DNA of 64,000 nucleotides from Rubrivivax gelatinosus. GTDB taxonomy: Bacteria; Pseudomonadota; Gammaproteobacteria; Burkholderiales; Burkholderiaceae_C. Both the position numbers and the translations under genes were made by a program. Of the stretch, positions 63,770-64,000 are shown piece by piece. How positions within the stretch are numbered: the first letter of the stretch is position 1; each line of letters begins with the position of its first letter. The stretch is taken from the NCBI RefSeq assembly GCF_004340905.1, contig NZ_SLXD01000001.1:310001-374000 (forward strand), given 5' to 3'. The notes under the pieces were generated by a model that saw only the letters and a program-made list of their open reading frames with translations, did no database searches and was not told the origin of the DNA.

Positions 63770-63808
63770 CGCCCCCGGGGCCGCGCAAGCGGTGCCGGGG
63801 GCGTTCTT
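63770..63808 (+). terminator. rho-independent terminator of the kdg-kdu operon
   Basis: Arms CGCCCCCGG (63770-63778) and CCGGGGGCG (63795-63803) with a 16-base loop, followed by TTCTT. It lies 20 bp past the kduD stop. Confidence 0.8.
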
Positions 63809-63868
63809 CATGGAGGCAGGACGAGGCACGCAGCGACAGGACTATCGAGGATTACCGACCCCCAGATA

Positions 63869-63890
63869 AACTATCTCCTCAAAGATAGTT
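63869..63890. promoter_or_regulatory. inverted repeat upstream of the right-edge gene
   Basis: AACTATC (63869-63875), 8-base spacer, GATAGTT (63884-63890), ending 13 bp before the ATG. GATAGT recurs nearby (63894-63899), so this may be a small cluster of operator half-sites or a promoter. Confidence 0.45.
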
Positions 63891-63903
63891 CAGGATAGTC
63901 GCG

Positions 63904-64000
63904 ATGATCGCCTTCCCCCGAAGCGCCCTCGCCCGCGAACTCGTCGCCGCGCTGCAAGGCCGGGCCTTGCTGGGTGACGCGCACAACGGCCTGTTCCTGG
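63904..64000 (+). CDS. probable AAA-type ATP-binding protein (partial)
   Basis: Starts at the ATG at 63904 and runs off the right edge; only 32 residues are visible, MIAFPRSALARELVAALQGR, then LLGDAHNGLFL. The opening resembles stand-alone AAA-type ATP-binding proteins whose P-loop follows soon after this point, but the P-loop is outside the window, so this is tentative. Confidence 0.4.
   Translation, partial: MIAFPRSALARELVAALQGRALLGDAHNGLFL

Overview
The window is GC-rich DNA from what looks like a betaproteobacterium of the order Burkholderiales (Rubrivivax/Roseateles-like). The clues are codon use, a Bug/TctC-type solute receptor, a short H-NS-type protein starting MATKK, and the Zur-ZnuCBA layout. 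The genus is inferred, not proven. I saw no rRNA, tRNA, CRISPR array, insertion sequence or prophage.

Layout. (1) 1-4748: a siderophore-uptake cluster (partial FptX-like permease, TonB-dependent receptor, LCM-type methyltransferase) divergent from an AraC regulator, with a Fur-box-like site between them. (2) 4749-9979: a DUF1566-like protein and a lipoprotein alkaline phosphatase, divergent from a zinc operon (zur, a 29-residue hydrophobic peptide, znuC, znuB, znuA) across a perfect 8-bp inverted repeat. (3) 9984-17694: an LrgAB pair with a divergent LysR regulator, a large hybrid histidine kinase, a Bug receptor, an H-NS-like protein and a small odd P-loop-like protein. (4) 17753 to about 53.1 kb: a non-flagellar type III secretion system (T3SS) locus; its edge, and the membership of 53389-55404, are uncertain. 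(5) 55401-58328: an FAD oxidoreductase, a membrane protein and a cytochrome c'. (6) 58330-63808: a GntR-regulated ketodeoxygluconate/uronate operon (kdgK, kdgT, yhcH-like, kduI, kduD) closed by a terminator. (7) A partial ATPase-like gene at the right edge.

The T3SS is the most interesting part. sctU plus a FliO-like gene run leftward. A lytic transglycosylase and sctV-C-D-F-I-J-K-L-N-O plus a FixJ-type response regulator run rightward. sctP with a soluble histidine kinase lies about 15 kb further on, and sctQ-R-S-T run leftward. Between and beside these lie candidate secreted or accessory proteins: a translocator-like protein that shares its C-terminal domain with the needle candidate; a DUF1521 (NopE/MIIA-type) protein with a GDPH site; a GxSxG lipase followed by an ankyrin lipoprotein and two paralogous unknowns; a LysM/YkuD-like/muramidase protein without a signal peptide; and six members of one poorly known family, two pairs of which arose by a duplication with a constant 2,850-bp offset.

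Two non-coding patterns tie the locus together. A partly palindromic box (best copy CTGGGGACGATCCCAGG) recurs upstream of at least eight transcription units and is followed at near-constant spacing (25-27 nt) by a -10-like element. This suggests one regulon, possibly driven by the FixJ-type regulator. A small repeat sits exactly at stop/start junctions in two operons, four tandem copies between sctU and the FliO-like gene and one short copy between sctK and sctL, and it re-creates an ATGA/GTGA junction.
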